A DNA stretch of 64,000 nt from Certhia americana (taxonomy: Eukaryota; Chordata; Aves; Passeriformes; Certhiidae), in assembly GCA_018697195.1 (NCBI GenBank), contig CM031878.1, forward strand, positions 4,390,010 through 4,454,009, given 5' to 3'. Under the pieces are notes generated by a model. It did no database searches and was not told the origin of the DNA. It saw only the letters and a program-made list of their open reading frames with translations. This document shows positions 33,371 through 46,309 of this stretch, one piece after another. Within the stretch, counting starts at the first letter, position 1; each line of letters opens with the position of its first letter. Both the position numbers and the translations under genes were made by a program.

Positions 33371-36300
33371 ACAAAGGTGTGAATTTCTCAAATGAGCAAC
33401 TTCAAGTAACTTTAACTATTAAACATCAAACAAGCTTCTTCATTTTGCTGAACATTGAGTGTAGCCATAGTATAGTGACAACAAGAAGTGACTGTGTCTC
33501 AGTACTGATTGGCAGCAGGCATCAATCATTATTCTGGCAAGGATCTTCAGGAAGGCATCACTTTTTAGCAATTCTGGCTGTTTTGAATGGGATTATTTTG
33601 GATTGGTTTACCAATAACTGTCATGCCCAAAATCTCAACACATTAAGAATTCATCACTGGTGCCAATCACAGACTTTGTGCCAGCCTCAATCCCCATCCT
33701 GGACAGTCTTAATCCACACAAATGCTGTAAACAGAATCACCAGGCCAGAGGGGTTAGGAGAAACAAATGGTGCAAACCACCATGAGCAAGACTGGAGATT
33801 CCCCTGACATTGAGAGAGAGACCTAAATATTCAGTTATAGAGAGCCACCATTTCACTGGGTCATGGTACTGAAAATATCTGAGCAGAGCAAGAAAAAGCA
33901 ATAATTTCAGACGACAATTAGTACAATGATTCCTGTGGATTGAGTGGACAAATACTTAGGCACATAAATGTATGGCAATTAGAAGGTCCAGGGCCCTGAT
34001 GTCACCATATTTGAGCACTAATTGGAGTGTAGGAAAATATAAGAAATTAAGTCACAGAGGGAATAAATGTAATTTCCAAGGTCTTATGGAAGTTTTCTGT
34101 GTAAAACAGAATTTGAAATATATACATTGCTGCCATGATAGAGCAGCAATAACCAGTAGATACATTCCAGAAAAGGGTTAACCTTACATGTAGAGTCAAA
34201 TTGAAGACACATTAAGGTGGAGTCCGTTCAGCATGAAAGTAGCTGGAATATAAAACAACTTTTGAAAGCATTGGCTGTAGTTCAGCCTTAATAAATATAG
34301 AAAACTTGCCATAGTCAATATAGAAAATAAGATTTTGATCTAGACAGAAAAAAAAAAAAATTATAGGTATTGGTGACACATTATTTCCAAGATACAGTTT
34401 CTGAATCCAGACACTATCACTATTGGGATAATAAAGATTGATACTTCCTGGTTTCCACCAGAACTGCTTAACCATGTCATCTGATTTTCCTTTTACTTCA
34501 CCCTGTGAAGAGTCCAGAGGGTTTTTTCTCTTCTAGGTCCACAATAACATGACATCAACCCCAAGGTAGAGCACTGTATTCACTGACCAGACCATAGCAA
34601 AAGAATGTGATAATGAAAAGGAAAGTTGTTTGTGTACAAAAAATACTAGAAGCGAAATTTTCTTCTGAGATCCTTCAAAAGCAGAGAGTACTGATGAGGA
34701 TCACAGACTCATAGATTTCTACTATCAGCAGAAGAACCCTCATAAAACAAATCATTGAAAACACAGAAATGACACTGATTCAGCCTTCTTAATTTCGTAC
34801 TTCCTTTGGAAAAATTGAGAACAGCATCATCAGCGAGAAATTCACTTCTTTAAGACCTAAGGCTTTGAGGGACAGTGGATATCTCACAACATATTCATGT
34901 ATTTGTATATAAGTGTATATTTCTACTAAAGGCAATGAATTGACTTTGAAAAGAAAAGAAACAAAACTGTAGGGTTTAGATTTTTCTCTAAGCCCTGTAT
35001 ATTTCAGTTGTTCTAGCTCATTAATATTTTACCTGACAAGATGGTAAACCAGTATTCACATATCACTAAGGAGAAATTAAAGCAGGGGAAAATGAGCCAG
35101 GAGTCAAGCCTGGCAGCAAAAAGGGTGGATCTAGAGATGGAACCAGGACCAGCCACATGCAGTGAGCCCCAGACAGGTGCATAGGCGTGAAACAGGTCTG
35201 AGGCTAATCCAGAATCCTGGTCAGCAGGTCAGAGTCAGCATTGTTAATAGCTGGGGCACAGGCACGACTGCAGTGTAGCTCAGACAAGGAACTAAAACCT
35301 CAGATGACAATGGGTAGATGCAGAGCCAAAGGACAGAGGCCCCAAATGAGCCTTTTCACAGCTTCTTCTTCTAAAAAGGAAGTAGCTAGCAAATCAATGT
35401 TCCCTAGGAAGTGTTTATTCAGCAATAGAGTCTGCATAACCTTTTCTTTCAAGCTGTCCATGTGCTGTACCAGAATGTATCACAGCAAATCATGTTTCTT
35501 ACTCCAGTTACTTCATTTCCTGTTGCATTGTTTGAAAAGTACACCACCAGCTCATAGAGAGCTGAGAGATGAAATAGTGAGGTAGTAGAAAGGCAAAAAT
35601 ACCCAAAACTACTTTGTTGTTGATATTGTGGTATTTATTTTTCTTCATTAGGTCCTGTGAATTTATTTGCCTTGTGACACATATCCAAATTCGTTTCACA
35701 GTTTTGAGATATGGACATTGGACTACAGAAACTTGTGAACCTCGACCCGTGGCTATCTAAAACACTCTCTTTCTACATGAATAGTCTCCCATTTTAAAAC
35801 TGATCCCAGCTCACTTCAAATCAAACCATTGCCCAGGATTCTGAAAAAAATTACACAACGTGAGAAAATTCACAGAGTAAAAGTAAGCCACAGAACTGTG
35901 AAAACAAATCCTGGGAAAGATTTCTGGTATTAAGACATCAGTACCGTCTCCTAAATGAGACTTGCTCATGTTCCATTTTTTCCTCCTTCTTTCCTTTTTT
36001 CTCTTTAAACAAAAAAGAAAGATTTATTAATGAATGCAAAAATAGTTTGCTGGCATATATTTGCCAAGAGTTGTTGAAAATGACACAGGTAGAATATCCT
36101 TATATGTATTAGTAGCAAGGATTTTCCTGAGACAGCTAAATTTAAAAAAAAACAAACCAAAACAAAACAACAAAAAAACCCTTTGAAATTATAAAAATAA
36201 TGACAAAAATTAATCAGGCCTAATAGTAATGCTTTGAAAAATTTGTTTGAGTTACTAGCTAATGTTGAGAACTTTCTTTATTCACCTGAATGAATAAGTG

Positions 36301-37100
36301 TTTATGAGATCAATTCCCATGAAATTGTGGAGAAGTTGTGGGGAACAACTAATATGTTCTTTGTGCTTACCCAGAAACCTTTTGGGTGAATCTAATAGAA
36401 TGATTCCCTTCAAGTTTCAATAGTAATATTTTTTACATGGATGCAGAGAGCCTGATTAATCCAGAGATTTGGAAGTGAAGGGACATGGACATGACAAACA
36501 ACACTATAAATCTGGAATACAACATGATTTGAAGTCAGAGAAGATCATCTTTCTGGTTGAATCCAAATAATCATGAGTCAAGTAATAGTCATGGTGATGA
36601 GGTGCATATTATAAAGCAGGATCCATTAAATCTGATCATGATATCTGAGTGAGGGATAGGACAACATTTTCTAAAATCTTTGGGTTTGTTTAGGGGTCTT
36701 GTTGGTAGGTGATTACAAACATGGGAGCTTGGCATGTGTGGCAAAGTAAAATTCTTGTTTTGTATTGTTTTATTTTGTGGAGACGAAAATTTGCTACAGG
36801 AGCGCTCTTCATCAGGTGAAATGATGGTGATGCTTCTGTGATGGAAATTCCCAGGGCAGAGAGGACCTGCTGCCACCTCATAGATCTCTGTGTAGGACAC
36901 ACTTAATGCTGCCTGCATAAAGGAATTTAATTCACTAATTGTGGTGATTTAAATACACACTAGGTCTTAAATCCAGATCTCTCTTAAATAGTGTTCTCCT
37001 AACCAGCCAATGTGTCCATCAATGGCTCTTGATGTGAAATTCCATCACTTCAGCTGGAGAGGCATAAGACACGGTCACAGGTGGGTTTTGTTGTCACATT
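33371..37100. other. Unique AT-rich DNA, no gene seen
   Basis: The long plus-strand frame 33367-33807 (146 codons) has no recognisable domain, no Kozak-like context I can defend and no splice structure, and is treated as chance. A weak CR1-like or older LINE tail might lie at about 34699-34770 ('gatcacagactcatagattt'). An A/C tract ending in A-run plus CCC lies at about 36145-36181. No gene is supported. Confidence 0.45.
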
Positions 37101-37395
37101 TCATAGCATCAGAGAAGTTTTGGCCTGGAAGGGACCTTAAGGACCATCTTGTTCCAATGCCCCTGACATGGGCAGGGACACTTTCCACTGTACACTAGAC
37201 TACAAATTCTCTAGACTACGAATCCCATCCAATCTGGTCTAGAATATCCCTGGGATGGCATTGCCACAGCTTCTCTGGGCAATCTGTGCCCAGAGCATCG
37301 CCCTCACAAAGAAATTCTTCTTAATATCCAATCTAAACCTACCCTATTCCCTTTTATAGCCATTCCCACTTGACTTTTCATAACATGTCCTTCCA
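37101..37395 (-). mobile_element. CR1 LINE 3'-end fragment
   Basis: Read on the plus strand it gives the antisense of the CR1 end: 'tcatagcatcagagaag', 'cctggaagggaccttaagg', 'ccctgacatgggcaggg', 'acactttccact', then 'tctctgggcaatctgtgccc', 'aaagaaattcttcttaatat', 'ccaatctaaacctaccct'. It is a longer copy of about 300 bp, 5'-truncated and without coding sequence. Confidence 0.93.
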
Positions 37396-38569
37396 TCCTC
37401 TTTTAAGCCAGTTTCCTCACACGTAAGGAATTTAATCCACAGAAGCTGATATCTGTGCCAAGCCCATATGTTTCAGTTTCTGTGCTGGTTCTGTAATGGC
37501 TAGATATTATGTCTAATGCTTGCTGCACCACTTTGCCCTCAAAGCCCAGTATCAACAAAGTGAAGTCCAAGGGTAAGCTCTGCATGACTAATTTCAGAGA
37601 GGTAGTTTATGCCCTGGAGACCATGCTCCCAGAGGTGGCTTGTTGGGAGAAGGGTTCAGATACTGAAGAAAGAGGGATAACTTCAAACATGCTTCTGTCG
37701 TCCATGTCTCTTTGCTTTTTCCTGACATGACTATAACTCTTATTAAATATACTTTCTTAATACAGTGGATATAGTACAATGGCTAGGTCCATCTGTAACA
37801 GACACCTCATTCTAAGATCTAATACCCATGCAACCTACTTCCGTGAAGCAACCCTCAAGAGTTTTTTAAGATCAGAAAGAAAATGGAATGTTTACAGACA
37901 GTTGTTACATAGTCGATGCCCCTTTTTTATACAGTGAGGTTACACATTTAAAAATATTTAGTATCAAATTTCCTCTCTTCCTTAGTGTATATGTATATTG
38001 AAACCTAAAACTTCCACTGTTAAGAAAAGAAGGTGTAATATCACAAAACAATTTTCCTGTTTAGTGTTTGTTGTTGGAATTATCACAGTTTATATAAGAG
38101 CTGGACAAGAGAAAGAGAGGCAGATTGTCAGAAAGAGCAGGCAGGCACAGAGGCACATTTCCATGGCCTAGATACTTATCTGTGGGACATGGGGATTCCA
38201 GTCTCTTTTGCAATAAATTATAATTATGTGTAGGCTGGTATCCTGAGGGAATGAGGCAACATGATCAATTGCTCTGTAGGTGTATCTGTCTCCCACAGTT
38301 TGTTTTTATTTTTCTGAACCTCTTGTCTATTTTAAATACAGTTGGTTTGAGAAGTGATGGTCTCAGGATAATTATGTATCCACAGAGTGCAATATTATTA
38401 TTATTATTATTGCTGTTATTGTAATTATTGTTAATATTAATAAATGTAACAGAGAAAGCAGGTGAGATAATTGTAGTAGTTAGATGGAACACAAACATAT
38501 TTTTACCATGTGAGGTCTTCACTGAGGGTGTCAAATACAACCCTTCACTCCATCAAAGCAATTCAAACT
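37396..38569. other. Unique AT-rich DNA, no gene seen
   Basis: The stretch includes a short (ATT)n microsatellite at about 38392-38411. No gene is supported. Confidence 0.5.
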
Positions 38570-38690
38570 TCATGGAATAGAATAAGGAGTTGGAAAGGAC
38601 CCACAAGGATTGTTGAAGTCCAACTCCTGGCCCAACACAGGACAACCCAGCAAATTTTAACAGAATACAGCACAAAGTCATTCAACAAAA
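38570..38690 (-). mobile_element. CR1 LINE 3'-end fragment
   Basis: 'tcatggaatag', 'gagttggaaaggacccacaa', 'ggattgttgaagtccaactc', 'ctggcccaacacaggacaac' match the antisense of the CR1 3' terminus. About 80 bases are clear and the rest is diverged. Confidence 0.88.
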
Positions 38691-39403
38691 AGTCAGATCT
38701 ACTAGAAACCAGACTGCTTTAGCTGCAGTGTTTGTGACTGTCATTGGTGTATCCTCACTGTTTCCCTCTCTGGATAATCTTCCTAAGTTTATATCCATTT
38801 CTCTTAATGATTTTTGTTGTTGTTGTGGTTGTTGTTGTAACACTGAAAGTCATGAAATCTCTCAACTAGTCAGTTATGGAATAACCTATAAGGTGATTTC
38901 TACTAAGAGTCGTGATGCTGATAGCCTGAAGTCATGCATGAGACTTTCCAAAAGTGGAAACATAAATGGTCTTAACTGGTACAAAATGTACTTTGAATGC
39001 TTTTCTTGTTCCCTTTTCAACTGGGACTAACAACTATATTATTTCCAATTTTTGTTTAAAGTAGATTTGTGTTCTGGATGTTACGTATCTGGTACGGTTT
39101 AAGCCTTAGTTTATTTTCTACATAATATCCAAAACATTTTTAAGTCTTTGAATGTGCTCAGTATAGGGGTATTTGTTTATGTTTGTGTGCATGCACATAT
39201 GCATATCTCTGTGGGGAAAGGTGTAGGCACTAAAGGGTTCCAAAATGTAAGAGTTAACATTTCCTATAAAACCAGTAGTTTGAGTCATTATGCAGATAGA
39301 TGTTTGATTGCAACCAGTATGCAAAAAGTCTTTCTTGTTCCTAAAATTAAACTTTTCAGATGGGAAAAAAAGGCAATTCCATTCTCTCAAAATAGCCAAA
39401 TAG
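38691..39403. other. Unique AT-rich DNA, no gene seen
   Basis: The stretch includes a small TTG repeat at about 38815-38838. No gene is recognised. The plus frame 38728-39030 (100 codons) has no domain. Confidence 0.5.
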
Positions 39404-39454
39404 ACACACACACACACACACGCACGCACACACACACACACACACACACGCACA
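39404..39454. repeat. (AC)n microsatellite
   Basis: About 25 AC units with three CG-type interruptions (ACGC). Open frames on both strands cross it with Thr/His or Val/Cys runs and are not genes. Confidence 0.95.
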
Positions 39455-39624
39455 AGATGTGTTTTCACCTCAAACTCACAATGAGAAAGAGTATTTTGGG
39501 CTTGTTCTACATTTGAAGCTGGTTTTAGCATTATGTCTACATCAGATATATATTTATATGCACATATATACTAATACACATGTACCTAAACCCACACACA
39601 CTCACACATGTCACACAGACATGA

Positions 39625-39806
39625 TTACCTTGATCTAACAGTATTTAGATTATAACAGTATTTGAAGATCATAACCCATCAGTATTAGAACAAGCATGTC
39701 AAGAGAACTGATTCTCCTGTGATGCAGAATTTGTAGTGGCCTGCAACCCTTCATGCTCTGTGTTTATACAGTGCACTTGGGGCCAAATATTAGAAGAAAC
39801 CATATA
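39625..39806. repeat. 182-bp direct duplication, left copy
   Basis: This 182-bp segment, from 'ttaccttgatctaacag' to 'gaagaaaccatata', is repeated in the same orientation at 41086-41267 with two base differences and no indel. The differences are T versus C in 'gattataac/gatcataac' and A versus C in 'tttgaag/tttgcag'. It is not a recognised interspersed repeat. The start includes a degenerate internal repeat, 'aacagtattt', used twice. Confidence 0.97.
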
Positions 39807-40440
39807 TATATAATGTGAACATCCTCATACATACGTTAAGATTTCATCTCAAAAAAATCTTATCTTTTTCCCTTCTTTTCTAAAAATTCACTTTTTAAGT
39901 TACAGATTGTTGTTTACAATGAAGGGGATATGTAAATGCAGAAAACAGATGATTTAATTTTTAAATTGGAGAAAAAAAACTCCAATTGGTTAATGTTGGA
40001 GAAAAAATAAATTAAATAAACAAATTAATCTTTTCAAGTCTCTAGATTTGAGAGGCTGCTGGTTGGACTGATAGAGGGAAGAGCTCATTATACAGGGAAC
40101 ACATGGTGTCCTTAAAATCTAACTCCTGAAATACATTATTTTAAGAACCATTATTTACTGCGTGTGTAATATGCTTTTATTATTTATGGTCAGGTGGTTT
40201 TTAATTGGAAGTAGGCTGGGTGCCTTCCAAAGGGGTTGGTACCACTTGTAATGAGTCTTTGACTGATAATCAAAGAACACATATTTAATTATATGCTCAT
40301 ATATTGCCTGTGTTTAAAGGGGGATCTGGGGAGGAGTTCATCAGCATTCTTTGGGTAGCACCTTGAAATGTTCTCAGAATCCCATTTTGCAGAAGCACTT
40401 CACTTTTGCAGTAAAGTAAATGATTTATACTGCTTGTGTT
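39807..40440. other. Unique AT-rich DNA between the duplicated copies
   Basis: No gene or repeat family is recognised. A small inverted repeat lies at 39964-39971 with 39980-39987 (8-bp arms, A8 loop). Confidence 0.5.
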
Positions 40441-40483
40441 CTTTTTTTTTTTTCTTTTTGACTGCCAATTTCTCTAAACTAGA

Positions 40484-40541
40484 ATTTTAATAATAATCAT
40501 CATAATAATAGCAATAACAATAATAATAATAATAATAATAC
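40484..40541. repeat. (AAT)n microsatellite
   Basis: Imperfect then perfect AAT/ATA units follow a T-run at about 40442-40453. Confidence 0.9.
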
Positions 40542-40729
40542 CTACATCAAATTTCTAGCATACTTGTGAATTTTAATGACAAAGTTTTCTTTGAACATTG
40601 GATTTTTTCTCTGTCTTCTGTTCTGTAGCACACAGCAAGGGGTATTATTTAGCACACTTACTGTTAAGAAAAAGCTTCCTGCCTCTGTTATGAGTCCAGC
40701 CTTATTTCTTGTTCAGGGACTGATTTTTT

Positions 40730-40871
<142 letters not shown>

Positions 40872-41085
40872 GTTAAAATGAATCATGTGCCTTCTCTCAA
40901 TGTTGTTTGTCTGTCACAGATTCAAAGGCTTCTCTCAGAGTAGAATTGTACACACTGCCAATAAGGAAAGGCAGTAAAAGAAAATGCAAAGGAGCAGAGG
41001 AACAGGGAGTAATGCCCAAGGTGTACCTCAAAAGGGGTGTTAAGACAAATCAGCATGTAGCCTCCAAATTTTGCTCCAGTCTGTT

Positions 41086-41267
41086 TTACCTTGATCTAAC
41101 AGTATTTAGATCATAACAGTATTTGCAGATCATAACCCATCAGTATTAGAACAAGCATGTCAAGAGAACTGATTCTCCTGTGATGCAGAATTTGTAGTGG
41201 CCTGCAACCCTTCATGCTCTGTGTTTATACAGTGCACTTGGGGCCAAATATTAGAAGAAACCATATA
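41086..41267. repeat. 182-bp direct duplication, right copy
   Basis: Second copy of 39625-39806, offset by 1461 bases, 180 of 182 positions identical. The flanks diverge at once on both sides, with no shared target-site duplication or terminal inverted repeat. Confidence 0.97.
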
Positions 41268-43617
41268 AAGTTATTTAAACTTCCTAAGCATTCCTCAAAA
41301 TTAAGTGGAAAAAACCTTTGTAATAAAGATCCCTTTCCCACACAGAACAGTTATCCAGAGTTTTTCTCATCCTGCTATTGCTACTCTCTAGGCCAATGTG
41401 CATTGTTATGAACAATTATCAAGATCCAGGTTTTAAACATATTAATAATAAATTTCTAAAATCTCCCATCAGAAACTAATCCCATAAATTTCACTTTCAC
41501 AATTCTCCATCAAATGTGTCTTCCTTTCACTTTAGACCCAACTGAATTAACAAAGTATTCATCTCCTTTCCTTTTCTGCAAAAGACTGAGTACCTGATTT
41601 CATTGTTCTACAGCACATATAGTCTGTGCTCCATACTGCTATGGCTTGTTCCGTGCAGCTGGCGCAGAAATTGTTGTTTCTGGGCCAAAAGAGATTAAAA
41701 CTTTTATAGCTTCACCAATTTATTTTAAGATTAGGGACACCAAGAGCTTGGAAAAAGTAAAAATCTTACCTGACAGCAAGAAAGTTTAACACAGACACTC
41801 ACATGCATGCACACACATGCAAAATATACATAGATGGTCAGAGCTTTATGGTGATTCTCTGAGGACCAGATTGGAAAGAATTCATTTTGTTTGCCACAAA
41901 CTAAAAGCAATAATAGCCTGTTTGCCTTATGCTAGCATTTCCCCTCTCCCTCTTTCTCTTCAGCCTCAAACCTAATGTGTCATTCTGTAATGCCCATCAG
42001 TCCTGTAAGGTTATATCAGAATCAGTCATTACTTCAGCCGATGCCCCAGAGATTGAAAAATAGTTGTTGGATATCAAGAGATGATTGTGCACTGAAAGAT
42101 TAATAGGCATAAGGATTTGCCAGCTGTCTACTCTCTTCAGAGAAAGAAGGTGAAAAAAAAAAGGCACAAGATGTTCTACAAAATTTGCCTGGTGCTGGAG
42201 TCACCACCAAAGTTACCACACAAAATTTTTTTTTACTTTATTTGGGCTTTTTCACTTTCCACCCTAAGGCTGGACTTGTTCAGGGGCTCACACCTTCAGT
42301 ACTTCATGCAAATGTACTTCCTTCTGCACCACTGACTCTTTATGTCAGAAATTTTAAATAGAAATGCTTTCAAACCATAAATTAAATCAAGCCTCCCTCC
42401 ATTTCAGCTCCCTAGTTCTCTCTTTCTGTCTCACTCTGTGTCTGGAAATGGAAACATTAAATTACTCCACGTAAATCAGTTTTTCATGTGCTTTATATTA
42501 TAGCACAGTACAGCCTCCATTGCACATTGTCATTGGGGGATTTGGATTTGGGTTTCTTGTTTGTTGTGTTGGGGCTTTTTGTCAACAACATCAGCTACGC
42601 TCAGCTTCAAAATCAGTGTTATATAGACAGCTAACAAAAAATAGAAGGGAGTATGGAGAGATGCAGGACAAAAGGACTTTGGAGAACAGGAAAGAAAGAG
42701 TGTCAGTTCTGTAAATAAATAAATAAAGTAATTATCTGATTATTATGAAAATAGATGTTTTGGCTGTATTTTCAAAATCCATATGCTATTAGATCCCCAT
42801 TTGAACAAATTATTTTCAATAAAAATGAGACTCTTTTTACATGCAGTTAAAAATTCATGGATTCACCACACATGCACTATTCACTACATGAGATACAAGG
42901 CAGAACTTCATAATTTTATACACTTCGCGATCAGTAAAGATAAAAAAAAAAAGGTTCTGTATATACAATGGAGGTACTTCTTCTTCCCGTCCTGCAGAGG
43001 GAAATTAATATTTGGTTTACTACAGAGCTGAATATAAAAGCCTCAGTGAGGATGAATTAGAAAGTAAGGAAGAAGACATTTCTATCACAGACTTACAAGT
43101 TAATAGAGAAAACAAGAAAAGGATACTGGAATCATCATTTTCCAAGGCAGAACCTGAGGCTGTTTTGTGCAGATTACAACAGAGATAGTAACTAATACCA
43201 AAGTATTAGAGTTTAGTTCGTGGGAACTCTAGAGTTTTTTTTTTAAGTGGAAATCTTACTTCTGAAAAAGAATTCACTGGTTTAAACAAGTGTTCACATC
43301 TGGAAATGCATTATGCATAGTTAGCAAGTATAGAAGTTTGAAATTGTTAATCTTGGCAAAGGAAGAGATGTGAAAAATAAAATCACCTGATATCTTAAGT
43401 ACTCTTTAAGCTGATTATCTAACTTATTCAGAGGAAGATTAAAGGATCATTTGCCCAAAGGTGGAATTTGTAATATACCAAAATGTTATTTTAGAAAATA
43501 CTTCTCTATAAATATTGCCTCCTATGTGTTTATATGTTTGCTAACCAACAAAGTATTCCAAGTTAATCAGATTTTGCTGGTGTTATTGAACCTGAACTGC
43601 ATGGCCTGTTAGTCAGG
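41268..43617. other. Unique AT-rich DNA, no gene seen
   Basis: No repeat family or gene is recognised over 2.3 kb. Short frames such as 42117-42335 and 42783-43031 lack domains. Confidence 0.5.
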
Positions 43618-44030
43618 TGTGGTGGGCTGACCCAGGCTGGACACCAGATGCCAGCTAAAGCTACTCTGTCACTTCCCTCCTCAGCTGGGCAGGCAAGACA
43701 AAATATAATTAAAGGTTCATGGGTTGAGGTAAGGATAAGGACAGATTCTTCACTACTTAATATCACAGGCAAAACTGACTTGATTTGGGGAAATTAGGTT
43801 ATTATCAATTAAATCAGATAGGATAATGGGAACTAAACCAAATATTAAAATAACTTCCCCACCGCTCATTCCTGGGCTCAACTTCATTCCTTATTTTCCT
43901 GTCATTTCCCACCCTGCAGTGCAGAGGAATTGGGAATTGACTCTGTTGGACCTGGGTGAAACTTCCAACATCTTCTCAGAGAACCCTACCTGTAGTCCCA
44001 CCTCAAACTGAAGCCTTGCCATACAAAACA
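43618..44030 (-). mobile_element. Avian ERV LTR, internally deleted, antisense
   Basis: This is the same LTR family as 26994-28112 but on the opposite strand. Reading the plus strand, 'gtggtgggctgacccaggct', 'ggacaccagatgcc', 'gttcatgggttgaggtaagg', 'ggcaaaactgacttgatttg', 'ttatcaattaaatcagatag' and 'ctgggctcaacttcattcc' represent the 3' part. Around 43930 it jumps directly to the 5' part: 'actctgttggacctgggtg', 'cttctcagagaaccc', 'agccttgccatacaaaaca'. The GC-rich middle of roughly 650-700 bp is missing. No internal retroviral sequence is attached. Confidence 0.87.
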
Positions 44031-45051
44031 AACATATCAGAAGAAAAAATGTAAAGATTAAGCACGCCTGGATTCTTTAAGATTCACTAAAGAAACATGA
44101 CCTCTCGTTCCCTTATTTTCACAGCTGATTGCCAGCTGACAGCATATCTTCTTACTGAAAAGTTCTGCTAATGACTAAAAATACTATTGCTCTAGCCAAG
44201 CTTGGCATACTGCTATACTGAATTATAAAATCCAACCAGCTAATATACTTACCTTAAGGTTACAGTTCAAATTCAGTCCTATCAAATTCCATTGGATTTT
44301 AGTGATTGGCTGAGGTTTTTTTAAATCCTAAGATCTCTCAGGCTCAAAACAACTAAAAGCAAAATCCCCTGCATTATTTCTGTCACTGCTTGTAGCAAGC
44401 ATCTTGTGCTTTAAAAAAGAACTGCTGCAGAACCATGTGAGAGGCAAAGACATTGAATTGGGAAGTATTCAGGAGGTAAAAGCAGGTTTCATCTGGAAAC
44501 AAAATTCTTTTTTGTTTTCCTTTTAAGATTAATTTTGGGCAGTTTGGAGCTTTATGCAAAAAAAAAAAAAAAAAAAAAAAAGTATGATGGATGTTAACAA
44601 TACATTTACCATGTTTTTGCCTGTGGTCTGTGTTGGCCATGATTCTGGCAAACACTGCCAGAGAAAAAATATCAGTCCTATTTTTGCCAGTTGTTTGGTT
44701 TTAGTCAGCAAAATGGATGTCCTTAGCATTGACCCCTTATCCGATGTGATGCCATATATGCACTCACAGAGCTCAGATGGACCACTGGGCCCTCCCTGAC
44801 CTCAGATTTCAGGTTCTAGACTAAGTAAATCATCTTCTACACTGTCCATCTAAAATTTGCCTTTTAGGAAAGTACTGATTGTATAGATACTTCCTAAAAT
44901 GATAGGCATTGAGAGCACCACATTGAAGACATAGCCTGAATATTAACCACTCAGACAAGCTTACCCTGTGTCCAGGTGCACAGAGATTAAAACTTTTATA
45001 GAGTGTTTATAACACCAGGAGCATGGCTGAGATTTTCTTGGATGAATCATG
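44031..45051. other. Unique AT-rich DNA, no gene seen
   Basis: The stretch includes a 22-nt A-run at about 44560-44581. No gene or repeat family is recognised. Confidence 0.5.
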
Positions 45052-45440
45052 TCATAACAGCTGAGGGAGCTGGGGGTGTTTAACCTGGAGAAAAGGAGAT
45101 TTAGGGCTGACCTTATCTCTCTCTACAACTCCCTGAAAAGTGAGTGTGGTCAGGTGGGGGTTGGTGTCTTCTCACAGGTAACAACGGACAGAATGAGAGG
45201 ACACAGTCTCAAGCTGTGCCAAGGAAAATTAGATCGGATATTAGGAAACGGTTTTTCACAGAAAGAGTGAAAAACTCCCTGCCCAGGGAAGTGGTGCAGT
45301 CACCATCCCTGGATGTGTTTAAAAAAGACTGGATGTGGCACTTGGTGCCATGGTCTAGTTGAGGTGTTAGGGCATGGATTGGACTCGATCTTGAAGGTCT
45401 CTTCCAACCTTGTGATTCTGTGATTCTGTGATTCTGTGAC
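45052..45440 (+). mobile_element. CR1 LINE 3' fragment, well preserved
   Basis: Diagnostic CR1 blocks occur in order: 'gagggagctgggggtgttta', 'cctggagaaaaggag', 'accttatctctctctacaac', 'tccctgaaa', 'atattaggaaa', 'ttcacagaaagagtg', 'cccagggaagtggtgcagtc', 'catccctggatgtgttt', 'gaaggtctcttccaacctt', ending in four ATTCTGTG-type tail units (about 45411-45439). At about 390 bp it is one of the two longest and the best-preserved copies here. It lies past the ORF2 part and codes for nothing. Confidence 0.96.
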
Positions 45441-45912
45441 AACAAAACAGGCTTTACCTCAAGAAAATACCACCTCATCTCTCCTCAGCCACCATTTCAC
45501 TCCGTTCATATTCCTCTCTGCAGATGGGTCTGGACACCTACATTGTGAGTATCTGATTTTGTTTAAGTACATTTTCTCCTGATATTATCTCTTCAGAAAG
45601 ACACCCTAAGGCAAGGCCTCCCTATATGTTCCCCCTTCCACCGTTTGCATGAAGCCCTGGAGGTTCATCTGGACAGAAGATATAAGGAAAGGTGGGTTTG
45701 GTGGGTTTAGCATCCCTCTGGAAGCTTCATTGTCAATTTGTTGCAGACATAGCAATAGTTCTGTGCTTTCACTTCTCTGCTCACATAATAGGAGATGGTA
45801 TTTCCTTGCCTTGTGGGGGTTTCACAAGGCTTAATTCATCAGTGGTCTGTGAGGGACCACTGTGAGGGAGTTTGTGCAGGCATGAGAACCTCAGTATTGC
45901 CTAAATAATTTA

Positions 45913-45914
<2 letters not shown>
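45441..45914. other. Unique DNA, no gene seen
   Basis: No feature is recognised between the CR1 tail and the following T-run. Confidence 0.5.

Positions 45915-45961
<47 letters not shown>
45915..45961. repeat. Poly-T homopolymer (47 nt)
   Basis: Uninterrupted T-run. An A-run of 38 lies 308 bases further on at 46270-46307, so the two could pair if transcribed together. Confidence 0.95.
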
Positions 45962-45962
<1 letters not shown>

Positions 45963-46265
45963 TAACCCAGTAGACTTCTCTTTAAAATGCTTCCATCCTT
46001 TTAAAGTTTGGGAGCACACTGTACTTGTAGAAAGGAAAAAAAAAAATTACAAAGAAAAAATGCATAATGTATGATAATGTTGAAAGTAGCAAAAACTAAA
46101 GTAAATGGTTTGATATAAAAAGGGTTTCAAACAAGATTAATAATTTTACAATTTGTTATACAAAGTCAATTTTTCCACTTCCAAAGCTAAGTTGCCTGGT
46201 GGGGTTTATTGGCTCACTCATTATTAGGTATATATCACTTTTATTGTTTCACATTTTTATGTGTT

Positions 46266-46269
<4 letters not shown>

Positions 46270-46307
<38 letters not shown>
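46270..46307. repeat. Poly-A homopolymer (38 nt)
   Basis: Uninterrupted A-run followed by A-rich sequence. No retrocopy body is recognised upstream. Confidence 0.95.

Positions 46308-46309
<2 letters not shown>

Noticed and set aside
33367..33807. Plus-strand open frame of 146 codons
   Set aside because: No domain, no similarity I recognise, mixed low-frequency residues, and it begins beside a G/T tract. Chance frame in stop-poor DNA is more likely.
34699..34770. CR1-like 'cacagactcatagattt' segment
   Set aside because: Only the first about 20 bases look like an old LINE tail; the rest does not follow any consensus I can recall.
39118..39531. Frames of 137 and 122 codons on opposite strands
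   Set aside because: Both cross the same CA microsatellite and show its Cys-Val or Thr-His alternation.
39964..39987. 8-bp inverted repeat with A8 loop
   Set aside because: Short AT-rich arms; many such are expected by chance.
41690..45001. Exact 20-base match between 41690-41709 and 44982-45001
   Set aside because: AT-rich and short, with unrelated flanks; too weak to call a repeat family on its own.
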